Below are positions 23,674 through 32,935 of a DNA stretch of 64,000 nucleotides, piece after piece (positions within the stretch are counted from its first letter, which is position 1; the number at the start of each line of letters is the position of its first letter). The DNA is taken from positions 1 through 64,000 of the forward strand of contig JALOTD010000021.1 in the NCBI GenBank assembly GCA_025458105.1, written 5' to 3'. A program made the position numbers and the translations under genes. The notes under the pieces are model-generated. The model did not search any database. It saw only the letters and a list, made by a program, of their open reading frames with translations, and was not told the DNA's origin. The stretch is from Tabrizicola sp. GTDB taxonomy: Bacteria; Pseudomonadota; Alphaproteobacteria; Rhodobacterales; Rhodobacteraceae.

Positions 23674-24648
23674 ATGACCCTTTCCATCCTTGCCGATATC
23701 GGCGGCACAAACACGCGGGTTGCTCTGGCCGAGGGGTCAGAGGTGCGAATCGACTCGATCCGTCGTTTCCCGAACGGCGATTATCAGGCGCAAGGAAAGG
23801 ACATTGCCCACGTGCTGCGCGATTATCTGGACCAGACGGGCGCGCAAGTGACCGGGGTCTGTGTGGCCGCCGCCGGTCCGGTGCAGGACGGGGTGGCCGA
23901 GATGACCAACCTCTCCTGGGTGATCGACGCTTCGAAACTCACTGGGGCCACCGGGGCCAGCCGGGTCGCCATCCTGAACGATCTGCAAGCCCAGGGCCAG
24001 GCACTGGGGCATATTCCTGCAACGAACCTTCGCAGTGTGGTCGATGGCCCCGTGAAGCCGGGCGCGTCCATGCTGGTTGTCGGTCTTGGCACGGGCGTCA
24101 ACGCGGCCCCCGTCCATCCAGGCGCGCAGGGCCGCGTTGTGCCGCCCTCGGAATGCGGCCATGTCTCCATGCCCATCCGCACGGAAGAGGATTTCCAGCT
24201 TGCCCGCTTCATCGAGGCGAAGCTGCGCGCCGAAGGCGACGCACCCCACGCCGGGGTCGAGGAAGTCCTTGCCGGTCGCGGCCTTGCGAACCTCTACGCT
24301 TTTGCCGCCTATGCCGAGGGGCATCCGGCAAGCCTTACCTCGGCTGACGTCCTGAAAGCGCTTGGCGCGGGCGACCCCACCGCAGTCCACGCGGCGCGGC
24401 TCTACATCCACATCCTCGCCCAGATGCTGGCCGACCTCGCGCTGATCCACCTGCCCTATGGCGGCATCTATCTGATCGGTGGCATGTCCCGCGCGATGAC
24501 GCCGCATATGGCGACCTTCGGCCTTGGTCCCCAGTTCCGCGAGAAGCGCCGGGTCGACCTTCTGACCCAGGATTTCTCGATTACCGTGGTCGAGGATGAC
24601 TATGCCGCCCTGACCGGCTGCGCGGCCTATCTGGAAAGCCAGGCGTGA
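23674..24648 (+). CDS. glk: Glucokinase
   Basis: Phosphorylates glucose released by AglA and the GH1 enzyme to glucose-6-phosphate using ATP. The 324-residue protein has the phosphate-1 motif LADIGGTNTRVAL, VCVAAAGPVQDG, the phosphate-2/substrate loop VVGLGTGVNAA, then PSECGH and the adenosine motif IYLIGGMSRAM. It is of the bacterial Glk (PF02685) type, not ROK, as no CXCGXXGC zinc motif is present. Third gene of the aglR unit. It is followed by about 185 bases without a recognised gene. Confidence 0.92.
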   Translation: MTLSILADIGGTNTRVALAEGSEVRIDSIRRFPNGDYQAQGKDIAHVLRDYLDQTGAQVTGVCVAAAGPVQDGVAEMTNLSWVIDASKLTGATGASRVAILNDLQAQGQALGHIPATNLRSVVDGPVKPGASMLVVGLGTGVNAAPVHPGAQGRVVPPSECGHVSMPIRTEEDFQLARFIEAKLRAEGDAPHAGVEEVLAGRGLANLYAFAAYAEGHPASLTSADVLKALGAGDPTAVHAARLYIHILAQMLADLALIHLPYGGIYLIGGMSRAMTPHMATFGLGPQFREKRRVDLLTQDFSITVVEDDYAALTGCAAYLESQA

Positions 24649-24834
24649 TTCGGCTTCCTGGTTAAGACGCTCTCGACCGCCCGCGCGTAGAGACGGAAGG
24701 AAGACAGAGGCAAGACGGAAAGTAGACGCCGGAAAGACCTTGCAGGATCTGGATTAACGCAGCGTTCCCATAGGGTTGCCCGAAGCTCCTATACCTGCCT
24801 CCGGGGTGTTGCGCGAAAGACCGGCACCCTTTCG

Positions 24835-25497
24835 TCAACCAGCCCCAAGCCGCTCTCTGATGAACTGCAGGGCGACTCCCAACCCATCCGGCGCAATGCC
24901 ATGGCCCGTCCCTTGCATCACATGGCCATAGGTCGGGAACCCCGCCGCCACCAGCGCATCGCCCGCCTTGCCCATGTCATCAAACGGCACCACCGGGTCC
25001 TGATCGCCATGCACCAGCAGGACCGGCGGCTTGACCACCGCTTCCGCCGCCAGCGCCTCTGGTCTAAGAAGCCGCCCCGAGATCGCCACCACCCCGGCAA
25101 CCGCCTGCGACCGGCGCGGGGCGACATGCAGGCTCATCATCGCGCCTTGGGAAAAGCCAACCAGAACAAGGCTTTCGGGCGTCAGCCCTTCCTCCTCCAG
25201 CCGCGCATCCAGAAATCCGTTCAGGTCCCGCGACGCCGCCACCAGCCCCGCCTCGGCGGCCTCCTGGGGCGAGCCATCCAGCCATGGAATCGGGAACCAC
25301 TGATAGCCGAACCCCCCGCCGATGCAGCGCTCCGGCGCGTCAGGCGCAACGAAAGCAACCGCCGGCAGGTGCGGCCCCAGCACGTCGGCCAGCCCCAGAA
25401 GATCGGCCCCATCCGCGCCGTAGCCGTGCAGAAACACAACCATTCCCGTGGCTTGGCCCTTTGCCGCGCCCTTCCGCCCGAACCTGAGTTCCCGCAT
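24835..25497 (-). CDS. Phospholipase/carboxylesterase-type alpha/beta hydrolase
   Basis: A 220-residue serine hydrolase of the carboxylesterase/acyl-protein thioesterase family. It has MVVFLHGYGADG (oxyanion region), nucleophile elbow LVGFSQGAMMSLH, the acid in LVHGDQDPVVPF and the histidine in GTGHGIAPDG, so the triad is complete. No signal peptide, so it acts in the cytoplasm on small esters. The ATG at 25497 shares one base with the stop of the DNA glycosylase gene (TGATG), which suggests coupled translation. The true substrate is unknown. Confidence 0.88.
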   Translation of the reverse strand: MRELRFGRKGAAKGQATGMVVFLHGYGADGADLLGLADVLGPHLPAVAFVAPDAPERCIGGGFGYQWFPIPWLDGSPQEAAEAGLVAASRDLNGFLDARLEEEGLTPESLVLVGFSQGAMMSLHVAPRRSQAVAGVVAISGRLLRPEALAAEAVVKPPVLLVHGDQDPVVPFDDMGKAGDALVAAGFPTYGHVMQGTGHGIAPDGLGVALQFIRERLGAG

Positions 25498-26126
25498 CAG
25501 ATCACCCCTTCCCGTTCCTTTGCCACCCGGTAGTAGGCCCAAAGGATCCGCGCCGCAACCGACCGCCAGGGCGACCAATCCTCGGCCATCGCCCGTAAGG
25601 CCTTGTCCGTAGGGCGTTTTTCCAGCCCGAACAGCATCCGCGCGGCCTCTTGCAAGGCCAGATCGCCCGGCGCAAAGACATCGGCCCGGCCAAGCGCAAA
25701 CATCGCATAGATCTCTGCCGTCCAGACGCCGATCCCCGGGACCGCGACCAGGGTCCGCACGACATCCGCATCAGGAACGCCCCGCAAGGCATTGAAATCA
25801 ATGCCAGCCTGGGCCAGTGCGCGCCCATACCGCGCCTTCTGCCGACTTAAGCCCGCTGCCCGCAATTCCTCATCTGAGGCCGACGCCATCGCCCCCGCCT
25901 CGGTCAGCCCCAGGCCCTCCAGCCGCCCCCAGATCGCCCGGGCGCTGGCGACCGAGACCTGCTGCCCGACAATCGCCCGGAGCAGCGCCGCAAACCCGTC
26001 CGCCTCGCGGCGCAGCGGCAGGGGCCCAACCATTTCAAGGGCATAGGCATAGCGCGGCTCGCGCGCGGCCAGCCATGCCGCCCCCTCGGCCACGCAGTCC
26101 AGCGTCTGGATGATCCGTCCCACCAT
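25497..26126 (-). CDS. DNA-3-methyladenine glycosylase II-type (AlkA-like) base-excision enzyme
   Basis: A 209-residue HhH-GPD glycosylase that removes alkylated purines. It shows the N-terminal LLRAIVGQQVSVASARAIWGRL, the helix-hairpin-helix LVAVPGIGVWTAEIYAMFALGR, and the catalytic Asp in VFAPGDLALQEA. It lacks the Fe-S cluster cysteines of the Nth/MutY branch and the Ada-like extension of E. coli AlkA. I start at the ATG at 26126; 26147 would add seven residues. It is co-transcribed with the hydrolase and divergent from an MFS gene. Confidence 0.9.
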   Translation of the reverse strand: MVGRIIQTLDCVAEGAAWLAAREPRYAYALEMVGPLPLRREADGFAALLRAIVGQQVSVASARAIWGRLEGLGLTEAGAMASASDEELRAAGLSRQKARYGRALAQAGIDFNALRGVPDADVVRTLVAVPGIGVWTAEIYAMFALGRADVFAPGDLALQEAARMLFGLEKRPTDKALRAMAEDWSPWRSVAARILWAYYRVAKEREGVI

Positions 26127-26201
26127 GCCCCTTCCTGCCACTGGCAAACCCGACCCGCAACTCCCCTTGCTCTGCGCCCGCCCCGGGTCTACGCCTTTGG
26201 G

Positions 26202-27407
26202 ATGAGCAACGACACCCTCGCCCGCCGCAACGTCCTGGTCCTCGTCGCCGCCCAGGCGATCCTTGGCGCGCAGCTGCCGATGATCTTCACCATCGCGGGC
26301 TTGGCTGGCTCCAGCCTCGCGCCCAATGTCTGCTGGGCCACCCTTCCCATCACCATGATGGTCATCGGGTCGATGCTGACTGCCACGCCGCTGTCCTTGC
26401 TGATGCAGCGCTTTGGCCGTCGGGCCGGGTTCTTCTTCGGTGCGGCCGGGGGTGCGGCAGGGGCCGCCATCGGCGCCTACGGGCTGTCCACGGGCAGTTT
26501 TGTCATCTTCTGCATCGGTGCACTTCTGTCCGGCATCTACATGTCCGCAAACGGTTTTTACCGCTTTGCCGCTGTCGATACAGCGTCAGATGCCTTCCGC
26601 CCCAAGGCGATCAGCTGGGTCATGGCGGGGGGGCTTCTGTCCGCCGTCGTAGGGCCCCAACTGGTCAAGGTGACGGCCGATGAGATGGCGGTGCCCTTCC
26701 TCGGCTCCTACCTCGCAGTGATCCTTCTGAACCTCGTGGGCTCGCTCCTTTTCCTTGCGCTGAACATCCCGAAACCCAAGCCCCCGGCCGAAGGTAGCCC
26801 CCTTGGCCGCAGCCGGGCCGAACTGATCCGCAACCCCACGATCCTGGTCGCCATGATCTGCGCGACGGTCTCCTACGCGCTGATGAACCTGGTGATGACC
26901 TCCTCGCCCCTCGCCGTGGTGGGCTGCGGCTTCGACAAGGGCAACGCGGCGGACGTGGTCACGGCCCATGTTCTGGCGATGTACGCCCCGAGCTTCTTCA
27001 CCGGCCACCTGATCGCCCGGTTCGGGACGGAACGGATCATTGCCCTTGGCCTCATGATCCTGGCCGCTGCCGGGGCCGTGGCGATGGCCGGCGTTCAGCT
27101 GGAGAACTTCTTCATCGCACTCATCCTTCTTGGCTTGGGCTGGAACTTCGGCTTCATCGGTGCGACCACGATGCTGACCAGCGCCCAACGCCCGGAGGAA
27201 CGCGGGCGGTTGCAGGGATTGAACGACCTGGTCGTCTTTGGCGGCGTGACGATGGCGAGCTTCTCGTCGGGTGGGCTGATGAACTGCTCGGGCGGGTCGA
27301 TCCAGGTCGGCTGGCAAATGGTCAACATGGCCATGCTACCGTTCCTTGTCCTGGCGGGGGGCGCGCTGATCTGGCTTTGGCTACGCCCGCAGGAAACCCG
27401 GGCCTGA
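26202..27407 (+). CDS. MFS transporter, 12 helices
   Basis: A 401-residue major facilitator protein. The motif-A-like loop after TM2 is QRFGRRAGFFFGAAGG, and the second half contains ARFGTERIIALGLMILAA. The cytoplasmic central loop (PKPKPPAEGSPLGRS) splits two six-helix halves. The loop between helices 4 and 5 (VDTASDAFRPKAISWVMAGG) is like that in a group of uncharacterised Rhodobacteraceae exporters. Substrate unknown. The stop at 27405-27407 lies inside a tandem 16-bp duplication (27403-27434). Confidence 0.85.
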   Translation: MSNDTLARRNVLVLVAAQAILGAQLPMIFTIAGLAGSSLAPNVCWATLPITMMVIGSMLTATPLSLLMQRFGRRAGFFFGAAGGAAGAAIGAYGLSTGSFVIFCIGALLSGIYMSANGFYRFAAVDTASDAFRPKAISWVMAGGLLSAVVGPQLVKVTADEMAVPFLGSYLAVILLNLVGSLLFLALNIPKPKPPAEGSPLGRSRAELIRNPTILVAMICATVSYALMNLVMTSSPLAVVGCGFDKGNAADVVTAHVLAMYAPSFFTGHLIARFGTERIIALGLMILAAAGAVAMAGVQLENFFIALILLGLGWNFGFIGATTMLTSAQRPEERGRLQGLNDLVVFGGVTMASFSSGGLMNCSGGSIQVGWQMVNMAMLPFLVLAGGALIWLWLRPQETRA

Positions 27408-27584
27408 AGAAAGCCGATCCTGAAGAAAGCCGATAAGGTTTGCGAAATCACGCCCCCTGTGGGATGCTAACAGCATAGAGCACGTCGGCACGGTATTGTT
27501 CCGCATGGCGCGCCCTACAATACTACAGCACTTTTTTTCAGGCCTTTCAGGGCCATAACATTTCCTTTTAATGTGAGGCTGGCC

Positions 27585-28709
27585 ATGGCCGAAGTTCGCG
27601 ACAGCAATTTGCCGGTTCCTGAGAACCAGAATCGCTTTGGGCAGTTTCCCGTAATTGTTGGCATCCCGATTGCCTTGTTTTTGACTTTGCTCATTCTCGG
27701 TGTCTCTCAGGCCACCGGGTTCTGGCGCGCCCTGGGCACGGGGCTGATAGTAAGCGCCGCCTCTGGCCTTGTCGGGGCGTTTTTCGGTTTTCTCTTCGGT
27801 ATGCCACGGGATCTTTCCAATCGGCCCGGTACGCAGGGCTCACCTTCTCTCGACGGGGGTGAGGTCGATGCAGATCAGGCCGCCGTCACGAAGTCCCCAA
27901 CGGACACTGGCAGGATCACTTGGGCCAACAACAATCTGGTCGAAGTTTCAGACTGGTTGACAAAAATCATCGTCGGCATCGGGCTGGTGGAGTTCCGACA
28001 ACTGGTGCCCTGGTTTGCCGAGATCTCAAACACCGCCGGGGCTGCCGCCGGTTTTGCCGACGAAAGCGCCCAGTCGGCCTTTGGTGCCAGCGTGATGCTG
28101 GCAAGTTTCGTCTACGGCTTCCTTCTTGCCTATATCTATGCGCGGACGATCATTGCGGTGATCTTCGCCAAGGCGCAGAACGAGGTCGATACCGAACTGC
28201 GGCGCGAACTGGCGAAGGTAAAGACCGAGAAAGCCGCTCTGGCCACTGAGAAAGCCATGTTGGAAGAGCGTGAGGCAGTAGGCCAGCGGCGCTTCGAGGC
28301 CGTGGTCAAGGATCTGCCGGAGCAGATGAAAGGCCCCTCTGCCGTTCTGGCTGCGCTTTACGGCGCGCCGCCCGAGGGATTTACCGAGGCCATCGCCAAA
28401 GCCCGGGACCTTCTGACCGATCCGGACCAAAGCCTGAACCCGCGGCTTCATGCGTATCTCGCCTTCGGTCTTGGGCAGGACTACCGCTACCGTCAAGAAC
28501 GGGCGGCCTCGCCTCAGGTGCTAAAGGCTTTGGCGGATGAAGCCTACGGCGCCTTGGAGAAGGCGTTGTCGCTGGACCCCGGACTGAAGCCATGGCTGCA
28601 CGGTCTGTGGTCCCGGGAGGATCCGGCCTTTCGGCCCGAAGAGGATGATCTGGTCGTCTTCTGGGACCATCCTGAAGAGAAGTCGCGCTTTGCCAAGCTT
28701 CTGACCTAG
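27585..28709 (+). CDS. Membrane protein with coiled coil and helical C-terminus, unknown function
   Basis: A 374-residue protein I do not recognise. It has two N-terminal helices (FPVIVGIPIALFLTLLILGV; GLIVSAASGLVGAFFGFLFG), a cytoplasmic-looking loop with acidic and polar residues, and a helix near residues 180-205 (ASVMLASFVYGFLLAYIYAR). A charged coiled coil follows (ELRRELAKVKTEKAALATEKAM), then an alpha-helical region (about 270-340) with a TPR-like feel. The start at 27585 has GAGG seven bases upstream; an ATG four codons earlier has none. AT content is a little above its neighbours. It converges with the squalene-synthase-like gene at 28717. Confidence 0.7.
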   Translation: MAEVRDSNLPVPENQNRFGQFPVIVGIPIALFLTLLILGVSQATGFWRALGTGLIVSAASGLVGAFFGFLFGMPRDLSNRPGTQGSPSLDGGEVDADQAAVTKSPTDTGRITWANNNLVEVSDWLTKIIVGIGLVEFRQLVPWFAEISNTAGAAAGFADESAQSAFGASVMLASFVYGFLLAYIYARTIIAVIFAKAQNEVDTELRRELAKVKTEKAALATEKAMLEEREAVGQRRFEAVVKDLPEQMKGPSAVLAALYGAPPEGFTEAIAKARDLLTDPDQSLNPRLHAYLAFGLGQDYRYRQERAASPQVLKALADEAYGALEKALSLDPGLKPWLHGLWSREDPAFRPEEDDLVVFWDHPEEKSRFAKLLT

Positions 28710-28716
28710 AGACCGG

Positions 28717-29469
28717 TCAGAAGCGGCCAGTCAGAGATTGCCAAAGCAGAAGGCCTCTTCGGGAAAACTCGGATAGCTGGGACAATGTTCCTCCAGTAAG
28801 TGATTGTTTTAGAATGGCTTCGGCCTGCCAGCCAGCCAGAAGGGCTGGGGCAACCGCCTTTGGCACATCGCGTCGCGCGGCCCGAGCTTGCGCCAGCTTG
28901 GCCAATCCCATCTCTGCCAGATCCCTGGTCCCAAGGCCTTGTGGCAAGGGGTGGCGTCCCCGCGCAGCAAGTTCGGGAACTGCCAGAAGATAGCGTGCCG
29001 CCGCGGCTGCCCAGCCGTAGGCCCGGACCGGGGCCTCGGCCGCATCGGGCGCGCCAAGTGCCCGCGCTGCAAGCCACATCAGCCCGGCGCCGGTGTCTTC
29101 AAGATAGGATGCCAGACCATCCTGTCCTTCATGCTGGTCGCAGGCAATATCCCAGCGCCGGGCGGCGATCAGACGGTCCAGCGCATCGACCGGCAATCCG
29201 AAGTCCCGGATCAGGTCGTGCAGTGGACCTGCCACTTCGTGCGCCCTGGCCGCGCCAGAAGCCGCGCTTGACACCACATCGCGCCACCATTGCAGCCGCA
29301 TTTCGGCAATTAGCGGTTCCTGCGTGACCCAAGGCGCGCGGGCGACCTCAAGGTTGAAAGCATACAGCGGGAAAAGCTGCGCCCGCACCTCAACGGGGGC
29401 TGCCATCACCGCGCGGAACCGGTCTGGATCGCCCCGCTGCACCAGCTCTGCGCAGGCGTCGACAGTCAC
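28717..29469 (-). CDS. Squalene/phytoene synthase-family protein, NDUFAF6-like
   Basis: A 250-residue trans-isoprenyl-synthase fold protein (AFNLEVARAPWVTQEPLIAEMRLQWWRDVV; LYAFNLE). It is short, and the two Asp-rich motifs that bind prenyl diphosphates are not intact (WDIACDQHEGQ replaces the first), so it probably does not make carotenoids. Proteins of this type in alphaproteobacteria resemble mitochondrial NDUFAF6, a complex I assembly factor; that role is inference. The GTG start at 29469 overlaps the cimA stop by 4 bases (GTGA), which fixes the start and implies coupled translation. Confidence 0.72.
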   Translation of the reverse strand: MTVDACAELVQRGDPDRFRAVMAAPVEVRAQLFPLYAFNLEVARAPWVTQEPLIAEMRLQWWRDVVSSAASGAARAHEVAGPLHDLIRDFGLPVDALDRLIAARRWDIACDQHEGQDGLASYLEDTGAGLMWLAARALGAPDAAEAPVRAYGWAAAAARYLLAVPELAARGRHPLPQGLGTRDLAEMGLAKLAQARAARRDVPKAVAPALLAGWQAEAILKQSLTGGTLSQLSEFSRRGLLLWQSLTGRF

Positions 29470-31088
29470 TTCGGGCCCCCGAAGTCGCGGATCAGCTTCC
29501 ACTGGATCGCATCGAGCAGCGCCTCGAAAGAGGCATCCACGATGTTCGCGCTGACCCCCACCGTCGACCAGCGCCGTCCCTGCCCGTCTTCGCTGTCGAT
29601 GATGACCCGGGTTACGGCTTCGGTGCCACCGTTGGTGATGCGAACTTTGAAGTCCACGAGCTTCATGTCGTCGATGCAGTCCTGATACGGCCCCAGGTCC
29701 TTGGCCAGGGCCTTCGCCAGCGCGTTCACCGGCCCCCGGTCATGGCCGTCTTCGCCCATGCTGTCGGAAACCGACATGTTCTTCCGGTCGCCAATCTTGA
29801 CCACCACTACCGCCTCAGAGAGCGAGATCATCCGGTCGTACTTGTTTTTCCGCCGCTCCACTGTCACCCGGTAGCGCTTGACCTCGAAGAACTCCGGACA
29901 GAGGCCCAGTTCCCGCCGCGCGACCAACTCGAACGAGGCCTGCGCGCCGTCATAGGCATAGCCCTGATCCTCGCGCGCCTTGACGGTCTCGATGATCCGG
30001 CCCAGCCGCGCGTCCTTCGGGTCGACCTCGATCCCCGCCGCCGCCAGCCGTGCCCGCAGATTCGACAGGCCCGCCTGGTTCGACATCGGGATGACGCGTT
30101 CGTTCCCTACCAGCGCGGGGTCGATGTGTTCGTACGTCGTCGGGTCCTTCAGGATGGCACTCGCATGCAGGCCTGCCTTGTGGGCGAAGGCGCTTGCACC
30201 CACGTAAGGGGCCGACCGCAAGGGCACGCGGTTCAGGATGTCGTCCAGCATGCGCGAGATCTTGAGGAGGCCCTGCATCGCGTCGCGGCTGACCCCTGTT
30301 TCGAACCGGCTGGCGTAGGGCTCCTTGAGCAGCAGAGTCGGGATCAGCGTCGTCAGGTTCGCGTTGCCGCAGCGCTCCCCGAGGCCGTTCAGCGTGCCCT
30401 GGATTTGCCGGGCTCCCGCTTCGACGGCGGCGAGCGAGTTGGCGACGGCGTTGCCGGTGTCGTCGTGGCAATGGATACCCAACCGGTCACCAGGAATACC
30501 CGCAGCGATCACCTCGGCGGTGACGCGGCCGACCTCGGCGGGGAGCGTGCCGCCGTTGGTGTCGCAGAGGACGATCCAGCGGGCACCGGCGTCCAGGGCG
30601 GCGCGAAGGCAGGACAGGGCGTAACCGGGGTTCGCCCGATAGCCGTCAAAGAAGTGCTCCGCGTCGAAAAGCGCCTCGCGGCCTTTCGCGACGAGGTGGC
30701 GGATGGAGCTTGCGATGGCCTCGCGGTTTTCGTCCAGCGTCACGGCGAGGGCGGTGGTGACGTGGAAATCATGGGTCTTGCCGACCAGGCAGACCGCCGG
30801 GGTACCAGCATTCAGGACGGCGGCGAGGACGTCGTCGTTCTCGGCTGACCGGCCCACGCGGCGGGTCATGCCGAAGGCGGTGAGGGTGGCTTTCGTTTCC
30901 GCGGGGGCCGCGAAGAAGTCGCTGTCGGTCGGGTTCGCGCCGGGCCAGCCGCCCTCGATGTAATCGACCCCGAGGGTGTCGAGGGCCGCCGCGATCTGAT
31001 GTTTCTCGGCGGTCGAGAACTGGACCCCTTGGGTCTGCTGGCCGTCGCGGAGCGTGGTGTCGAAGAGGAAGAGGCGCTGGCGGGTCAT
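29466..31088 (-). CDS. cimA: (R)-citramalate synthase
   Basis: CimA condenses pyruvate and acetyl-CoA to citramalate, a threonine-independent route to 2-oxobutyrate and isoleucine. The 540-residue protein is an HMG-CoA-lyase-like TIM barrel opening LFLFDTTLRDGQQTQGVQFS. Metal ligands are in GIHCHDDTGNAVANS and GTLNGLGERCGNANL; the C-terminal third is a LeuA-type regulatory dimer domain (SDSMGEDGHDRGPVNALAKAL). The second half of the family (TIGR00977-like, 520-540 residues) is matched better than LeuA. Start taken at the ATG at 31088; a GTG four codons upstream is possible. A 16-bp palindrome lies just before the start. Confidence 0.9.
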   Translation of the reverse strand: MTRQRLFLFDTTLRDGQQTQGVQFSTAEKHQIAAALDTLGVDYIEGGWPGANPTDSDFFAAPAETKATLTAFGMTRRVGRSAENDDVLAAVLNAGTPAVCLVGKTHDFHVTTALAVTLDENREAIASSIRHLVAKGREALFDAEHFFDGYRANPGYALSCLRAALDAGARWIVLCDTNGGTLPAEVGRVTAEVIAAGIPGDRLGIHCHDDTGNAVANSLAAVEAGARQIQGTLNGLGERCGNANLTTLIPTLLLKEPYASRFETGVSRDAMQGLLKISRMLDDILNRVPLRSAPYVGASAFAHKAGLHASAILKDPTTYEHIDPALVGNERVIPMSNQAGLSNLRARLAAAGIEVDPKDARLGRIIETVKAREDQGYAYDGAQASFELVARRELGLCPEFFEVKRYRVTVERRKNKYDRMISLSEAVVVVKIGDRKNMSVSDSMGEDGHDRGPVNALAKALAKDLGPYQDCIDDMKLVDFKVRITNGGTEAVTRVIIDSEDGQGRRWSTVGVSANIVDASFEALLDAIQWKLIRDFGGPK

Positions 31089-31093
31089 CGGTT

Positions 31094-31109
31094 TGTCCAC
31101 GCGTGGTCA
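31094..31109. repeat. Near-palindrome TGTCCACGCGTGGTCA before cimA
   Basis: Differs by one base from the perfect palindrome at 12690-12705. It covers positions -6 to -21 relative to the cimA ATG, where a bound protein or RNA structure could affect initiation. Confidence 0.55.
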
Positions 31110-31186
31110 GGATTTCAGGGGAAGCGATTTCAAGGGCTTAGCCGTGGACATTAGAGTGGTGTTAACCGTGACCCTGGGGCCGGGAC

Positions 31187-31252
31187 AAAATCCTTCGAAG
31201 GATTTTGCAAATTTCTTCAAAGAAATTTGTCCGGAGTTTTCGAAAACTCCGG
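31187..31252. repeat. Triple tandem hairpin element between cysS and cimA
   Basis: Three perfect palindromes follow one another with 1-base gaps: a 20-bp one (31187-31206, centre CCTTCGAAGG), a 10-bp stem with 2-nt loop (31208-31217 with 31220-31229) and a 22-bp one (31231-31252, centre GTTTTCGAAAAC). Each is centred on TTCGAA or TTCAAA. The compound design suggests a family-specific repetitive element, and it may also end the cysS transcript. Confidence 0.8.
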
Positions 31253-31267
31253 CGTCGCGCGGGGTGG

Positions 31268-32672
31268 TCACGGGAGTGCCTCCAGTTTGGCGGGGTCGAA
31301 GCTAGCATGCATCTCGGCCATGACGCCTTGAGGTATAGCCTTCAGCTCCAGTCCTGCCCGAACCGCAACTGCCTTGATCTGATCGGCTGCAGCGTAGTCC
31401 TTCGCCGCGCGGCGCTCCTGCCAGAGTTCCGCAAAGGCTTTCACTCGGGCAAAGTACTTGTCCTGGTCCCCTTCGCCCGCCACGAAGACAGTCCCATAGG
31501 TGGCCTCGACCTTCTTCCAGTTCCAGTTCGCCGTCTCAAGACCCAGCAATCCCAGTAGCCCCGCTGACGCCTTCACCCCGGCCCAGTCCCCCTCGCCCGC
31601 CGCAGCGTGCAGGGCAGCTAGCGCGCCCGCCGTGTTCAGATCGTCCGCCAGCGCCTCGACCACGCCCGGCAGCGGAGCGGATGCGGCAACCGAGGCCGTC
31701 GCCGCCCGCCACTTCCGCAACGTCGCCTCGGCCTGCCGCGCCTTCTCGGCCGTCCAGTCCATCGGGCTACGGTAATGCGTCATCAGGAAGACGAACCGGA
31801 TCACTTCGCCCGGAATCCTCTGGTTCAGCAAATCCCGCACGGTGAAGAAGTTGCCCAGGGACTTGGACATCTTCTTCCCCTCGACCTGCAGCATCTCGTT
31901 GTGCAGCCAGTAATGCGCGAAATCCCCGTGAGGGTGGGCGCAGGCGCTTTGGGCGATTTCGTTTTCGTGGTGGGGGAATTGCAGGTCCAAACCGCCGCCG
32001 TGGATGTCGAAGCTTTCGCCCAGAAGCTCATGCGCCATGGCAGAGCATTCGATGTGCCAGCCGGGGCGGCCCTTGCCCCAGGGTGAAGGCCACCCCGGTT
32101 CCTGACCGCTGGAGGGTTTCCAGAGCCTCGACCCGTGCGCCTGCGATCATGTCGTCGACGGAGCGGCCGGAGAGCTTGCCGTAGTCCTTGTAGGAGCGGA
32201 CGCGGAAGAGGACATGCCCCTCGACGGCATAGGCGTGGCCCGAGGCGATCAACCCCTCGGTCATCGCGATCATCTGGCCGATGAAGGCGGTCGCGCGGGG
32301 CTCATGGTCAGGCCGCAGCGCGCCGAGCGCGTCCATGTCGGCGTGATACCAGGCGATGGTTTCCTCGGTCCGCTGGTGGATCAGGTCCTCGAGTGTCCCC
32401 GGGGCGCCCGCCTCTTGGCGGCGCAAGGCCTCGGCGTTGATCTTGTCGTCGACGTCGGTGAAGTTGCGGACATAGGTGACGTGGTCCGCCCCGTAGACGT
32501 GGCGCAAGAGGCGGTAGAGCGTGTCGAAGACCACCACAGGCCGGGCGTTCCCCAGATGCGCGCGGTCATAGACGGTGGGGCCGCAGACATACATGCGCAC
32601 GTTCGACGGGTCGATCGGCCGGAAGTCCTCTTTCCGGCGCGTCTTCGAATTGGTCAGGCGGATCGTCGTCAT
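31268..32672 (-). pseudogene. cysS: Cysteinyl-tRNA synthetase, broken by an internal frameshifting deletion
   Basis: CysS charges tRNA-Cys and is normally essential. The 5' part (from ATG 32672) is intact, with the HIGH-region [18 protein letters not shown] and DDKINAEAL. The 3' part carries [32 protein letters not shown] and the KMSKS motif [11 protein letters not shown]. The two parts are in different frames. At about 32126 the text jumps from ARVE straight to [12 protein letters not shown], whereas family members have roughly a dozen residues (around a YKRDPMDFV segment) between them. The missing length must be 3n+2, consistent with about 35 bases. Either the assembly lost a short stretch or the gene is dead and another copy exists. 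Upstream ATG is preferred over a TTG at 32687. Confidence 0.88.
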
Positions 32673-32875
32673 GTCAGTCGTTCCCAAGCGCAGGCGGTCT
32701 TACCCGGCGCGGGTGTGGCTTTTCATCCTGAGGGAATGACGAAGCACCCGCGCGACCGAAGTCAGCGGGTAATGCAGCAGGTGCGGATGATGTGCCACGT
32801 CGTCATGCAAAGCGGCCTAGCACGGGAAGGCGGGACCACGCAAGCATTCTGGCCGCTCTGCTGGTGGCAGGCGCC

Positions 32876-32911
32876 CCCCTCACCCTAACCCTCTCCCCCG
32901 GGGGGAGAGGG
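32876..32911. repeat. REP-like GC hairpin, copy C (inverted)
   Basis: The stem CCCTCTCCCCC (32889-32899) with GGGGGAGAGGG (32901-32911) is preceded by CCCCTCACCCTAAC, the reverse complement of the tail seen in copies A and B. It lies between the cysS start region and the lipoprotein gene at 32936. The rest of the gap (32673-32875) shows no recognised feature. Confidence 0.75.
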
Positions 32912-32935
32912 AAGGCCCGGTTGAACCGGTCCGCG

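Noticed and set aside
28717-29469. Carotenoid phytoene synthase (crtB)
   Set aside because: Too short, with the Asp-rich prenyl-diphosphate motifs degraded, and no other carotenoid genes are adjacent.
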